Assembly: GCA_965369325.1 (NCBI GenBank) | Contig: CBDUQI010000001.1 | Span: 33,621-97,620, forward strand | Source of the DNA: CBDUQI01 sp965369325 | GTDB lineage: Bacteria; Pseudomonadota; Gammaproteobacteria; Steroidobacterales; JBCBZW01 | DNA: 64,000 bases | Direction of reading: 5' to 3' | Shown: one piece after another, positions 35,903 through 44,807 of the stretch | Layout of the letters: each line of letters opens with the position of its first letter | Numbering within the stretch: position 1 is the stretch's first letter | Notes under the pieces: model-generated | What the model saw: only the letters and a program-made list of their open reading frames with translations | The model's database searches: none | What the model was told of the DNA's origin: nothing | Made by a program: the position numbers and the translations under genes

Positions 35903-37969
35903 GTGCGTCCTCTAAACGAACCAAGAACTCCTCCGATAACATCGGTGAATAGTGTGCCGACCGACAGCTACAGATCAAAGCCCGAGCGTAGCGCCTCGCG
36001 ACGGATGCTCAACGATACCAAGCGGTACAACGCTGCGCCCGAAGACTCATCCATGTTGCCGCACGCGGCCGACGACGACGATAAGAGTCAGCCATCTGAT
36101 TCTGATCTGCCACGCTATGGCCAAACCACTAGTTGGGCTGAGCTTCCTGACGCGCAGGTTAATTCCGCGCTCGCAGAGAACGCAGCGATCGAGCGCATAG
36201 TCCGGGAGAGCCTTGCCCGTTCCGCCAGTAACACAAAAACTGACAGCGATACTACCGAAATAAACTGGCTCCTCAAACACGCGACATCGGCGGCGCAAGG
36301 CGTAGGTACGACGTTGGCTGGCGATGTCCTAGGGACGATGTTTGGCCACGGTCCGCTTGATGATAATCTGACCTCTGCCGCAAAGCACATCATCGCACCG
36401 GACTCGGGCGAGGGGCTGTCGGTGTTAATCGATCCCAATGCGATCGCCTCCATGGGAATCAACTCAGTGCTCGGCATGGGAAGCCAACGCCTGTTTTCAG
36501 ACCTTTGGGGACTGGATTCAGATTCCTCAGCGGGTGAGGTTGCTGCACACGCGATGGCCCAGAAGATCGTCGCTTATCTCCAAAAGGAGGTTGCCGCGCA
36601 ACTCGGCAACGCCGTAGGCTTGAACAGCGCTTGCGGACCGCTGTCCACGCTCTTTGGGGTCGGCGCAGCCCCGGCGACGCCCAAGTTCCCCGCGCTTTCC
36701 GTAGGTCATTTGGACGACAAAGGCAACTCCATTATGTCCGGATTGGGCTCGGTGCTGGTCGAAGGTCGGCCGATTGCCCGCGTTGGAGATGCCGTCGACA
36801 AAGCCGGCCGACAGCTTTTTCTTGGCAGCGGTAGCGTTTCCTCAGGCGCGTTACCGACCGGCATGGCTTCAATATCCCAGTCAGCGCCTGCTCATACGTT
36901 TCAACTCGGCGCTGCCACTGTGTTTGTAGGTGGCCCCGTTGTTGGTCCAGTGCCTGTTCCCGCGCCTGTGGCGGGTGCCATCAGCCAAGCGGTTGGCAGT
37001 GCTGGCGCATCGGGCGTCGCAGCCGGCGCGGCTGGCGCGGCCTCGAAGACCGACTCAGGTGAGGAGAAGTCGGACACCGTAGATGGGGCCGAAAATCAAC
37101 CAGACAGCGCCGCTGGAAGCGACGTGGGCGCTCCGACGGAGGACAACGAGCTCGCGCAGAGAAGGCAAGCGCTACGCGAAGCAGTAGACAATGCCGACAC
37201 AGAGCAGGAACTCAGCGAGGCGATAGAAGCAGTTAACGATTTCGACAAGCAATGGCCCATGCAAGAAGATGGGACGTTCGATCTCAACAACCCTATACCG
37301 AGTGACACCTCTGACGCACCCGAATACAAGCGCAAAACGAAGATCGTTTTGTCAGCGGACGGCGTCAAGATTAAGCACGAAGTTAGCGAAAAACACAGGA
37401 CACATTCACACCCCAATTCGCCTGTCGGGTGGTTTAAACAAACACAGCATAAGATAGAACTTGAGTCCGATGTCGGCGCGAACAACCGCGGTCTAACACT
37501 TAACAACAGCAAGCTCGGCTACGAACAAGAACGGAAACTAGGCGCGGCTAACACCAAGCTCGGCGATGAAATCTCGATCGGGTGCGAAGCGGGACTCAAC
37601 ACGTCTATGGCGGTTTCGCATGGATGTGCGTTGACGGTCGCCGGGGGAGGATTTATTGAGGCCAAAGGGTCGATATGGTCCGACCAAGACAAACTCAAAT
37701 TTTCGTTCGAGAAAAACGAGCTAGCGATCAGTGTGCCGTTAAAAAACGGTGTCTACTTGGAGGTCAAGGTGGATGGCGCGACCATGCTCGCCGGGTTTAA
37801 AGAAGACTACGACAACCTAAAAGGACTCGTCAATGCGTTACCGGGCGCCGCGCAAGAAATAGCGGATATGGCCGCCGAAGCCCTGCGCGATATCGAACCG
37901 TCCGGCCCAGCACCCAGTTCTCCCGCGGGATACAGCACCGATCCCGGAGGCATGTTTGATGCCTACTAA
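35903..37969 (+). CDS. PAAR-like candidate T6SS effector with unrecognised C-terminal domain
   Basis: The 688-residue protein starts at a GTG with AGGGAG at good spacing. The N-terminal 130 residues are charged and probably disordered. Residues about 260-350 resemble PAAR motifs (GLGSVLVEGRPIARVGDAVD and a later HTFQLGAATVFVGG), expected to cap the VgrG tip. A hydrophobic Val/Pro/Ala/Gly stretch follows (VGPVPVPAPVAGAISQAV), then an acidic linker. The C-terminal 220 residues (from KTKIVLSADGVKIKHEV) are Gly/Lys-rich and beta-like, with no toxin motif I know. Position after vgrG1 argues for a secreted effector. No same-strand immunity gene follows; the next gene is convergent. Confidence 0.65.
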   Translation: MRPLNEPRTPPITSVNSVPTDSYRSKPERSASRRMLNDTKRYNAAPEDSSMLPHAADDDDKSQPSDSDLPRYGQTTSWAELPDAQVNSALAENAAIERIVRESLARSASNTKTDSDTTEINWLLKHATSAAQGVGTTLAGDVLGTMFGHGPLDDNLTSAAKHIIAPDSGEGLSVLIDPNAIASMGINSVLGMGSQRLFSDLWGLDSDSSAGEVAAHAMAQKIVAYLQKEVAAQLGNAVGLNSACGPLSTLFGVGAAPATPKFPALSVGHLDDKGNSIMSGLGSVLVEGRPIARVGDAVDKAGRQLFLGSGSVSSGALPTGMASISQSAPAHTFQLGAATVFVGGPVVGPVPVPAPVAGAISQAVGSAGASGVAAGAAGAASKTDSGEEKSDTVDGAENQPDSAAGSDVGAPTEDNELAQRRQALREAVDNADTEQELSEAIEAVNDFDKQWPMQEDGTFDLNNPIPSDTSDAPEYKRKTKIVLSADGVKIKHEVSEKHRTHSHPNSPVGWFKQTQHKIELESDVGANNRGLTLNNSKLGYEQERKLGAANTKLGDEISIGCEAGLNTSMAVSHGCALTVAGGGFIEAKGSIWSDQDKLKFSFEKNELAISVPLKNGVYLEVKVDGATMLAGFKEDYDNLKGLVNALPGAAQEIADMAAEALRDIEPSGPAPSSPAGYSTDPGGMFDAY

Positions 37970-37985
37970 TGATTCGAACGGCAAA

Positions 37986-39020
37986 TCAACGCACTGCAGG
38001 GAATATTTTCACCGTACTTTGTTTTAACTCAATAGCATCCTCATCGTTACGGACGCTTAAGCGAACTCCGCCGCTATCACCGCTGTCCACTTTCAACTCG
38101 ATTTCTAGGGTTATCGCCCCCTCTCCAGCAAACGAGAGTTCGTGGAACGCCTTCTGTATCTCCTCTCCCTGGAAGGCGACATCATGCACGTATCTCTCAC
38201 CTCCCGACCGTGTGCCAATAAACCGCATACTCTCGGGCACCGCCCGCGTTTGTTGTTCACCAGCGGCATCGGACGGCAATATCCAGAAATCCTTCTCACC
38301 ATTAACAAAACGGACCTCCCTAATTAGATCGACAACAACAGCGCCGCCGACGATCTGCGGTTGCCAACTGTATCGTTGTTGATGGAATTTCGTCCATGTA
38401 TCGATGGTCACCGGCGTACTTTGTAACGCAGCTAGTCCCCCGGCGCCGATTGAATCCTCCATTTCCAAGCGAACGAACTCATCACGACTCATATCGGCGC
38501 TTCCGGCGACTAACGCCCAATCTACGTCGGTTTTTTCCGCTTGCTCAAAAAGCACTTCAGTGGTTCTTCCTATACCGTACAGCCAAACGGCAACACCACC
38601 TCCTGGGGTAACGCCAACCATGATTTTGGTGTAACTCGTTTGGCTATTGGTGCTTGGACTTACGTATCCGCGCTCGAACAGTGCGCGTATCTGTTCATAA
38701 GGAAGCTCAAAGGCTCCCCGATAAAACTGATTTTCAGCGTACGAAAAGTAAGTAATCTCGACCCGGTTGGGCAAAGGTTTCTTCAACTCACCAACCACGT
38801 GAGATGACACCGGCATCCCCCATCCGTGATAGATAGTTTTCTTGTCGGGTATGTACAACCCACTACCATCCGGAAACACCAGGGTGCCGCGGACGATCTC
38901 CATCGGAAATCCGGACGGGGCGCTCTCGGTTGCCCTCCATTCATACTTGCTCATAGTCCCTCCGCATGCAGCAGACGTAGACAACAACAATACCGCCAGA
39001 ATCTGTTGTAACTTACCCAT
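37986..39020 (-). CDS. DUF2931-like lipoprotein, probable Tle1 immunity protein
   Basis: This 344-residue protein has a lipoprotein-type signal (KLQQILAVLLLSTSAAC). The middle matches my recollection of DUF2931: YRGAFELPYEQIRALFERG and GGGVAVWLYGIGRTTEV. The ATG at 39020 overlaps the lipase stop by 8 bases, the tight coupling expected of effector and immunity. Tle-type lipases act in the periplasm on phospholipids, and their immunity partners are usually periplasmic or lipoproteins, so the fit is good. It is longer than most DUF2931 proteins (about 200 residues); residues 190-344 are an extra domain. Confidence 0.65.
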   Translation of the reverse strand: MGKLQQILAVLLLSTSAACGGTMSKYEWRATESAPSGFPMEIVRGTLVFPDGSGLYIPDKKTIYHGWGMPVSSHVVGELKKPLPNRVEITYFSYAENQFYRGAFELPYEQIRALFERGYVSPSTNSQTSYTKIMVGVTPGGGVAVWLYGIGRTTEVLFEQAEKTDVDWALVAGSADMSRDEFVRLEMEDSIGAGGLAALQSTPVTIDTWTKFHQQRYSWQPQIVGGAVVVDLIREVRFVNGEKDFWILPSDAAGEQQTRAVPESMRFIGTRSGGERYVHDVAFQGEEIQKAFHELSFAGEGAITLEIELKVDSGDSGGVRLSVRNDEDAIELKQSTVKIFPAVR

Positions 39021-40299
39021 CGTAGATCACCCTGGCCCGCCTTCCTTTTATCCATCTTGGGTGGTGCCCAACTTCGTAGCGCGCTGAATAATGCAGGTAT
39101 TTGTAGCGCAATTCCTGCAACCAAGCATCAGTCTTCCCAAACCAGTCCTCGGCCTTAGAGTTGCCCCCCCCTGCGTAGGCCTCGATCAGGCTCGCCGCCC
39201 CCGCAAGTTCAGGAGGGATTCGTTCAACCCGTTTCATCTTAGACCCGATCTGCATACCGGATTCGACGGCGAAATCAGCCATAAGGTGCAAAGGGATCTT
39301 ACTATATTCGTTGCTAATACTCTCACGCGTTGCTTTGAGCGAGACTTGGTGACTAACGGCACGGCGCTCGAGATCGGCATCCTTGTACCAGCCCTCATCC
39401 AGCAGTACTTTCTTAAAGCCAATCGCCCGAGCGTTGCTCTGTCTACTGCCGCGGTACACAATTTGTGACTCAGCGACACCATGATTGTATCCACCTCCAA
39501 CATCAGAGTGCACACCTGGGAGATATATCTCTCTCCCGCCGCTGTTGCTTTCGATGTTAGTTAGGCTGAAATTTTTTCTGTGCTCTTCCGCCGCAACCAG
39601 ATGAACCACTTTTTCCACATTCCTCACGGCATCCAAATTCAATGCACGCGTATCATTGCTAAAACTCAACCCGTGGGAAGACACAGTGTCGTATAGCCCT
39701 GCGAACCTAAAATCGATCGTTCCAACTTCGAATCCCAACCTCTCTAACCGCTGTCGAACGGATCTGACCGCACTTCGTTGATGGCCTTTGAGCATCGCTT
39801 TGTGCACAAAATGTCGGGCGTTGGCAGCGCCGCGACTAAACCCGAATACATCGAAAGAGAGTCGTTCAATAACCGTCTCACTCGCCTCATACTGACCGCG
39901 GATATCATCCACGATACTCACCATCGCTCGATTTACTTTGTTAGTGACGCCCGACGCTCCGGTGCCTAGCGCGTATCCTCGCAACTTATCGGATTTCAAA
40001 TTCATTGTGCCTGGCCCCTCGACATAAAGCGTAAGGGTCGCGTCGTAACCAGGCGAAGGGTCGACGAATCGCTCCATCTTGGCGACATTGGTAAACGCCC
40101 CAGAATAACTGTTTTCTTTACTCCCATGTTTGGCGTAGATAGCCGTTTGGTTTTCCTTCTCTTCGATATTCGTCCGATTGTTCAATGTGCCATCGAAAAA
40201 CACGGAAAACCGTATCTTTACTCGCTCTCTCTCATCTGCCTTTTCAGGTGCCCTTTTTTCCAACGGTGGTTTACCGACACCCTCGCCAATTTCAGTCAT
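39013..40299 (-). CDS. Tle1-family T6SS phospholipase effector (DUF2235)
   Basis: The 428-residue protein carries the alpha/beta hydrolase nucleophile motif GFSRGAA with Ser155. A matching Asp204 in GLYDTVSSHG and His264 in PGVHSDVGGGY give a complete triad. RFSVFFDGTLNN near the start is diagnostic for the DUF2235/Tle1 family. It should hydrolyse phospholipids of target-cell membranes after delivery. There is no signal peptide, as expected for T6SS cargo. The ATG has CGGAG upstream. It is flanked by its probable immunity gene downstream and the PAAR-like/DUF2169 loading genes upstream. Confidence 0.87.
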   Translation of the reverse strand: MTEIGEGVGKPPLEKRAPEKADERERVKIRFSVFFDGTLNNRTNIEEKENQTAIYAKHGSKENSYSGAFTNVAKMERFVDPSPGYDATLTLYVEGPGTMNLKSDKLRGYALGTGASGVTNKVNRAMVSIVDDIRGQYEASETVIERLSFDVFGFSRGAANARHFVHKAMLKGHQRSAVRSVRQRLERLGFEVGTIDFRFAGLYDTVSSHGLSFSNDTRALNLDAVRNVEKVVHLVAAEEHRKNFSLTNIESNSGGREIYLPGVHSDVGGGYNHGVAESQIVYRGSRQSNARAIGFKKVLLDEGWYKDADLERRAVSHQVSLKATRESISNEYSKIPLHLMADFAVESGMQIGSKMKRVERIPPELAGAASLIEAYAGGGNSKAEDWFGKTDAWLQELRYKYLHYSARYEVGHHPRWIKGRRARVIYDG

Positions 40300-40381
40300 T
40301 CGAAAACGCTCCGGTCAAAAACCCGCCCACTAGCCACTAGCACTCAGTCATCGATCGATACGCGGCACATGCGCTTCTCAT

Positions 40382-41494
40382 CTAAAGCGCGAGGCGAACA
40401 GTCTCAAGACACAGAGCCGCTCGCGACTCGTAGTCCGAAGAACCATAGACCAGCGCCGTGCCACCGTCTTCTCGCCGCAACAAAGCCTCTGCGGCCAATC
40501 CAATCAGCACAGATGTTGTTGCAGCACCAAGATCGCCATAACAATCAGCCGGATGCTCAACATCAAAATCGTCACGAAAATAACGCTTACTGCGCGTTAT
40601 CGCCACCCCATACTCCTTAGCCCAGTAGTGCTCGCCATTCATACTCGAATACACCACGTCGACACTATTTTCGGCACTGCCCGCCAGGGCGCCCTTAAAT
40701 GCTCGGTCCAGCCCCTCCCCCAGATAAGCTGCATCGGTGTGCAGATGTCCTGGCTCCCCAGAAAGCTGTCGGCGGCCCAACTTCACAACCCAGCCATTTC
40801 GCATCACGGCCTGCTCAGGGTCCTGGGATAGCAAAACAAAACCCGCTCCTTCTCCCGGCACAAACCCATCGCCGCGCGTTGGTGTCGATAGACGCCCCGC
40901 TGCATCAAGCCGATCAATGCGCTGGCTATGATGATAACTGTCGCCACCACCCACCAGCACGTGCGTGACCTCCTCCTTTGCAAGGTAGTCCATCGCCGCA
41001 TCTAAGGCGTGAATGCCCGCTGCCCGACCCGTGTAAACACCCTGCGCCAGCTTCGCATCAAACGGCATAGTGCCTTGACCAACAACATTGTCGACCAACA
41101 AAGCCAACGGTAGTTGCCGCTCATCCGGCACACGCTCCGCCATTGCAAGAACGAGTGGAATCGGCTGTGCTGACGAAATAGTGCTTACCGCCTCACCAAG
41201 TGCGATGATTGTCATTTTGATAATTCGGTCGAACTGGGCATTGTAATACCGCCCTTCGGCTATCTCGATCAACGAATCAGAAAACACCGTGTCCGGCACA
41301 CTCGCAATAGAAATTTGTTCGCCATCAAGCGACACTCTATCCGACAGCCTGTACCCGCTAATGCCTGCCCTTGTCGCAGCGAAGGTCATTGCCGACGTTG
41401 CCCCTACGGGAGTTATCATACCGATACCGGCAACGTACACTTCCGACGTCGTTTCGCGCTGCAAGCCGCTCGAGTTTTTATCTGTCTCTGCCAC
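40382..41494 (-). CDS. Ketosynthase-like (thiolase fold) protein lacking catalytic residues
   Basis: The 370-residue protein has an overall beta-ketoacyl synthase layout: VYVAGIGMITPVGATSA at the start, DGFVPGEGAGFVLL in the middle and a final CYGDLGAATTSVLIGL. The nucleophile elbow reads TGRAAGIHALDAA where active enzymes have a Cys before A-x-G, so Arg157 replaces the cysteine. The two expected His motifs also appear altered (YSSMNGEHYW, CYGDLGAA). It is therefore probably not a condensing enzyme. It lies inside the Tle1 cassette, so a structural, chaperone or acyl-binding role in effector loading is possible. GTG start; a shorter start at a later GTG is possible. Confidence 0.75.
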   Translation of the reverse strand: MAETDKNSSGLQRETTSEVYVAGIGMITPVGATSAMTFAATRAGISGYRLSDRVSLDGEQISIASVPDTVFSDSLIEIAEGRYYNAQFDRIIKMTIIALGEAVSTISSAQPIPLVLAMAERVPDERQLPLALLVDNVVGQGTMPFDAKLAQGVYTGRAAGIHALDAAMDYLAKEEVTHVLVGGGDSYHHSQRIDRLDAAGRLSTPTRGDGFVPGEGAGFVLLSQDPEQAVMRNGWVVKLGRRQLSGEPGHLHTDAAYLGEGLDRAFKGALAGSAENSVDVVYSSMNGEHYWAKEYGVAITRSKRYFRDDFDVEHPADCYGDLGAATTSVLIGLAAEALLRREDGGTALVYGSSDYESRAALCLETVRLAL

Positions 41495-41563
41495 CGGATG
41501 CGAGCTCTTCCCTGTTACTACATCGACACCGATTGTGCGCGATTTACTCTACTTGGAACTTAG

Positions 41564-41944
41564 CTAGCCCATGATATTTTTCTTGTTGTGAAATAGTGGG
41601 TCGCCCAAGCGGCAAGCATTTCTATTTTCGAATTTGATATCGAACGAGTACATCATAAACTCGCACTCGCCCTTAATCGTGCCGCTGATCACCCCGGTTG
41701 CAACGCCGGCCTCGTCACCATAACTAGTTAGGTACTTAGCACGCTTTACCATTGGCATCTGCCCGTCTACCTTTACCGTTTTAGGGCCTTGAGAAGTATC
41801 CGATGACTTACCAATGTTTGGGTAAGGGATAGGCACAACGGAGGAGCCTACGGGCGTTTTGCACACGTCCGGAAAAACGGTGCTGGTACCACCGCTCAGC
41901 TTGTGCACAACCCCACGCGTGTTCGCAAATACGGTCTGCGCCAT
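41564..41944 (-). CDS. PAAR-like DUF4150 protein
   Basis: The 126-residue protein has the DUF4150 start (VFANTRGVVHKLSGGTSTVF, PDVCKTP, VPIPYPNIG) followed by GVISGTIKGECEFMMYS. DUF4150 proteins are PAAR-like tips that cap VgrG and carry or attach effectors. The ATG at 41944 is preceded by AAGGAAG and follows the DUF2169 gene by 5 bases. It probably sharpens the VgrG2 spike and recruits the Tle1 lipase. Confidence 0.85.
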   Translation of the reverse strand: MAQTVFANTRGVVHKLSGGTSTVFPDVCKTPVGSSVVPIPYPNIGKSSDTSQGPKTVKVDGQMPMVKRAKYLTSYGDEAGVATGVISGTIKGECEFMMYSFDIKFENRNACRLGDPLFHNKKNIMG

Positions 41945-41949
41945 CTTCC

Positions 41950-43020
41950 TTACTCCCTACTGCCTGCGCCCGGGGCGACAACTTCCGCGGGCTTGCCTAC
42001 GCCACCGATACGTGGCGTCTTCGGATAACTAGACATCACGTATATACTAACTTTCTCAACAGACAATACACTTCTGATTGGCGTGGTTTGTGCGCACCAA
42101 GTAATAGAAAATCGCTGATCGTCCGGCTCTATCAGCAACGTCTCCAGCCGCACATCCAGCTCCTGTTCATGTCCGGAAATTACGGATATTACGGTTGGCT
42201 CCACATCTGGGAGATCGAAACATAACGGTCCCTGCCGCCGCGCGTTCGTTAGCGTTACAGTCTCACCACCTTGCAGAAAGCCCGGATAGATTAAACGCGG
42301 GTGAGCCATGTTAAAGAATCTGCCATCAAAATCGTCCGGCAGGTACGGTGCCCGCTCGACACGCCAGTGCTCATCATAAGTGCCTGAAAACTGTTCGCGC
42401 GCTCGCCACGCGGGCGGAATCGCGCCAAACCCCATCGGCTCAGGGTGTTCAGTCATGCGACTTACCGGTTGATCGGGATGCTCCAGATTCGGCATTCTTA
42501 CTTCGTGGGTGTCGTTTTGTTGTTCAGCAAAATCTATGAACCCGGTACCAACAGGATTACGCGCATCGAATACGTTCGGGTCGTTCGACGAGTACCCACC
42601 GTAAGCGCGCTCATACACCAGCGGCATAGCCACAAACGGGCTGGGCTCAGACACAGCGCTCCCTTTACGTACCCTATCGCCGAAAACGCGCACGGTATGT
42701 TGGAAGTCATCGCCGACGCTCAATGAAACATCTAGGCACGGCGTCGCCTTCTCATCAGGCGCCCAGGCGTGCCCGATGAGCACTACGTCAGACGCAGCCT
42801 TGCCGAGCGAATACTCCGATCCGTACCTTAAGCTGCTACTAGCGGGTTCGCCCGAAAACTCGTCTTGAAGAAATACTGGTTGTTGTTGACGACAAAGCGC
42901 CAGGGCGGCTTCAATATCGTAAGTTGCTTTCACTAGAACATACAGAGCATCAACCCCGTCGATACCTGGGGCCGCGTACATCTCAGCGCTAAACGGAGTA
43001 TTGTTTTCTAGCTGGAGCAT
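41950..43020 (-). CDS. DUF2169 T6SS adaptor/chaperone
   Basis: The ATG at 43020 gives a 356-residue protein starting MLQLENNTPFSAEMYAAPGI, the typical DUF2169 opening. Family motifs include VLVKATYDIE, PFVAMPLVYERAYGG, NPVGTGFID and RFFNMAHPRL. DUF2169 proteins are linked to DUF4150 PAAR-like tips and thought to help load them on VgrG. The start overlaps the upstream gene by 13 bases; codons before it to 43155 belong to that overlap and are not conserved. Confidence 0.87.
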   Translation of the reverse strand: MLQLENNTPFSAEMYAAPGIDGVDALYVLVKATYDIEAALALCRQQQPVFLQDEFSGEPASSSLRYGSEYSLGKAASDVVLIGHAWAPDEKATPCLDVSLSVGDDFQHTVRVFGDRVRKGSAVSEPSPFVAMPLVYERAYGGYSSNDPNVFDARNPVGTGFIDFAEQQNDTHEVRMPNLEHPDQPVSRMTEHPEPMGFGAIPPAWRAREQFSGTYDEHWRVERAPYLPDDFDGRFFNMAHPRLIYPGFLQGGETVTLTNARRQGPLCFDLPDVEPTVISVISGHEQELDVRLETLLIEPDDQRFSITWCAQTTPIRSVLSVEKVSIYVMSSYPKTPRIGGVGKPAEVVAPGAGSRE

Positions 43021-44324
43021 AGTATTCCCGGTTGCTGTCTGAATGCAGGCCAACGAACATCCGCATGGAGCGGCTTCACACATCCAACACGAAGGCTCTC
43101 CAGCGCCCAGACCCGTTGCCGCTGGTAAGCCTGCGCTACGACCGTAGCAAAGCACTGCTCGCTAACGGGAAGCCCACCGCAGTACCTCTGTCCGTCGCGA
43201 AACCCATCCCGATGCTGCTTCCACCAAGCAGCGACAGCGACCGCGTCTGGCCAAGGACACTCTTGATCGTACTCAGATGCCGTACCTTCGAAAAGATGAT
43301 TCGGATCGTTATCCTCAGCCGTGACGCGCTCTTGCCATACTTGGGGGGGATCACACGACAGGCCGTTACTGGCGTAGAGATCTACACCGGTCACATAACT
43401 AAATGCTTCACCAGCCAATCGAGCCAGGTTCTCATCGGACATTCGCTCCAATGTACTCGAAATGTCCTCAGTGCAGCCCCTGGCTCGGCACGCGTGCAGA
43501 AACTCACGCTCCCGCCCACCATCGCTCAGCATTGTCATTACCGCCTGAGACTCCTCCGGTAGGACAAGCTGCAACCATATTTCCCGGGCACAACCTCCGT
43601 AGCTGTCACAACGATCTGTGTACTCGCGTAACCTATCCACTATCTTCTCGCTTTGCAGATGGGCGAGAGCAATGACAGCAGGACAGGCGACTTCTATCTC
43701 ATCACTGGTGGCGAGTTCCATTAGAAAATCAGCGCACGAAGATAGTTTAGATATTGCTATCAATCTAAGAAGACGACCGTATTGGTGTACCTCGGCACGC
43801 TTAAGTAACCACAGCATCTCGGCGGAGTTTGCGGCCTCATTCAGCCCATGATGGTCAGCAAGCCCTTCGAGCGCGAGTAGACGCCCTTCCACCCCATCGC
43901 CTTGCTGCAGCTGAGCCAGCAAGGGCCTGACCTGATCGTGCCCAGCCCAATGCAAAGCACAACGGGTTGCCGCAATTTTCTCCGGCGTCAGATCTGACAG
44001 ATAACGCTCGACGATCCAGTCAAGGGGTTGAACTCGCTCGCCTTCTCTGTGTAAGCACAGAAACTGCCTGAGGAGCACAAACCACTCCCCAGGCTTTGGA
44101 AATTGCCTCCACGCATCCAAAGCCAGGCGCCAACCTTCTCGTCCAGTCAAACTTAATCCGTCCAGATGGGCGTCCAGACGCGCGTCCAATTGCCGAAGGT
44201 CCTGAAAACCATAGTGCGGCGATTCACATGCGCGGTTTCGCTCCTGCCACAAGAACGACGCACCATCGCAAAACTGCTCTGTAATATCCGCGAACGGCAC
44301 ACACTGAGATTGCTCAATGGCCAT
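43008..44324 (-). CDS. TIGR02270-type HEAT-repeat protein
   Basis: This 438-residue protein has paired helices resembling HEAT repeats (GRLLALEGLADHHGLNEA, ACPAVIALAHLQ) and a C-terminal WPDAVAVAAWWKQHRDGF motif, which I associate with the TIGR02270 family found in T6SS effector cassettes. No catalytic motif or signal peptide is seen. It probably acts in the cytoplasm as a scaffold in effector loading. It sits between the DUF6484 gene and the DUF2169 adaptor. The family assignment rests on memory of the pattern. Confidence 0.7.
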   Translation of the reverse strand: MAIEQSQCVPFADITEQFCDGASFLWQERNRACESPHYGFQDLRQLDARLDAHLDGLSLTGREGWRLALDAWRQFPKPGEWFVLLRQFLCLHREGERVQPLDWIVERYLSDLTPEKIAATRCALHWAGHDQVRPLLAQLQQGDGVEGRLLALEGLADHHGLNEAANSAEMLWLLKRAEVHQYGRLLRLIAISKLSSCADFLMELATSDEIEVACPAVIALAHLQSEKIVDRLREYTDRCDSYGGCAREIWLQLVLPEESQAVMTMLSDGGREREFLHACRARGCTEDISSTLERMSDENLARLAGEAFSYVTGVDLYASNGLSCDPPQVWQERVTAEDNDPNHLFEGTASEYDQECPWPDAVAVAAWWKQHRDGFRDGQRYCGGLPVSEQCFATVVAQAYQRQRVWALESLRVGCVKPLHADVRWPAFRQQPGILCSS

Positions 44325-44336
44325 AATCGGGCGCCG

Positions 44337-44798
44337 CTAGTTAATCTGCACGGTGGCGCCTCTTAACTTGTTTGCGCCCGAGGATTGGGAGATGACGTAT
44401 TTCCCCCGAATGATCACCTTACCTGCTTGAGTTAACGTGATACTTGCATCACCACATTGAAGAACAACTTGTTTTTTCGCTTTAAGGGTGAGCATGTCAT
44501 CATCAACTATCGCGGTTAGCTTGCCGGTAGCCTCGGCATTTTCACTTCGTGGAGCGATGATCTTGCCCAATACGATAGGCATATCTAAACTCTCCGCTTC
44601 GAAGGCTAACGCCACTTGAGAGCCTACATCCGCGATACTAAGCACTACGACACTGCGAGCACGGACCTGCTCATCCGGGGCATTCGCGAACGCGACCATA
44701 GGCTCTCCGCTGGCACTGACAGACATCAGCACACCAATGGCCACGCCACCTTGGCTTTTTTGAAGCTGAGTGTTCTCTTTCGCGATAGTACCGATCAT
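44337..44798 (-). CDS. DUF6484-domain protein with spike-like C-terminus
   Basis: This 153-residue protein's first 85 residues (GGVAIGVLMSVSASGEPMVA, ARSVVVLSIADVGSQVALAF, PIVLGKII) match the OB-like DUF6484 pattern that resembles the gp5 region of VgrG. The last 60 residues (LKAKKQVVLQCGDASITLT, KVIIRGKYVISQS) closely resemble the ends of VgrG beta-helices in this window. It starts 9 bases after the vgrG2 stop. It may be a spike extension or an accessory that sits between VgrG and the PAAR-like tip. Confidence 0.75.
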   Translation of the reverse strand: MIGTIAKENTQLQKSQGGVAIGVLMSVSASGEPMVAFANAPDEQVRARSVVVLSIADVGSQVALAFEAESLDMPIVLGKIIAPRSENAEATGKLTAIVDDDMLTLKAKKQVVLQCGDASITLTQAGKVIIRGKYVISQSSGANKLRGATVQIN

Positions 44799-44807
44799 GA
44801 TGACAAC

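Noticed and set aside
43021..43155. Longer N-terminus for the DUF2169 protein
   Set aside because: The added 45 residues are Cys-rich, unlike the family, and lie inside the upstream gene. The ATG at 43020 starts at the conserved sequence.
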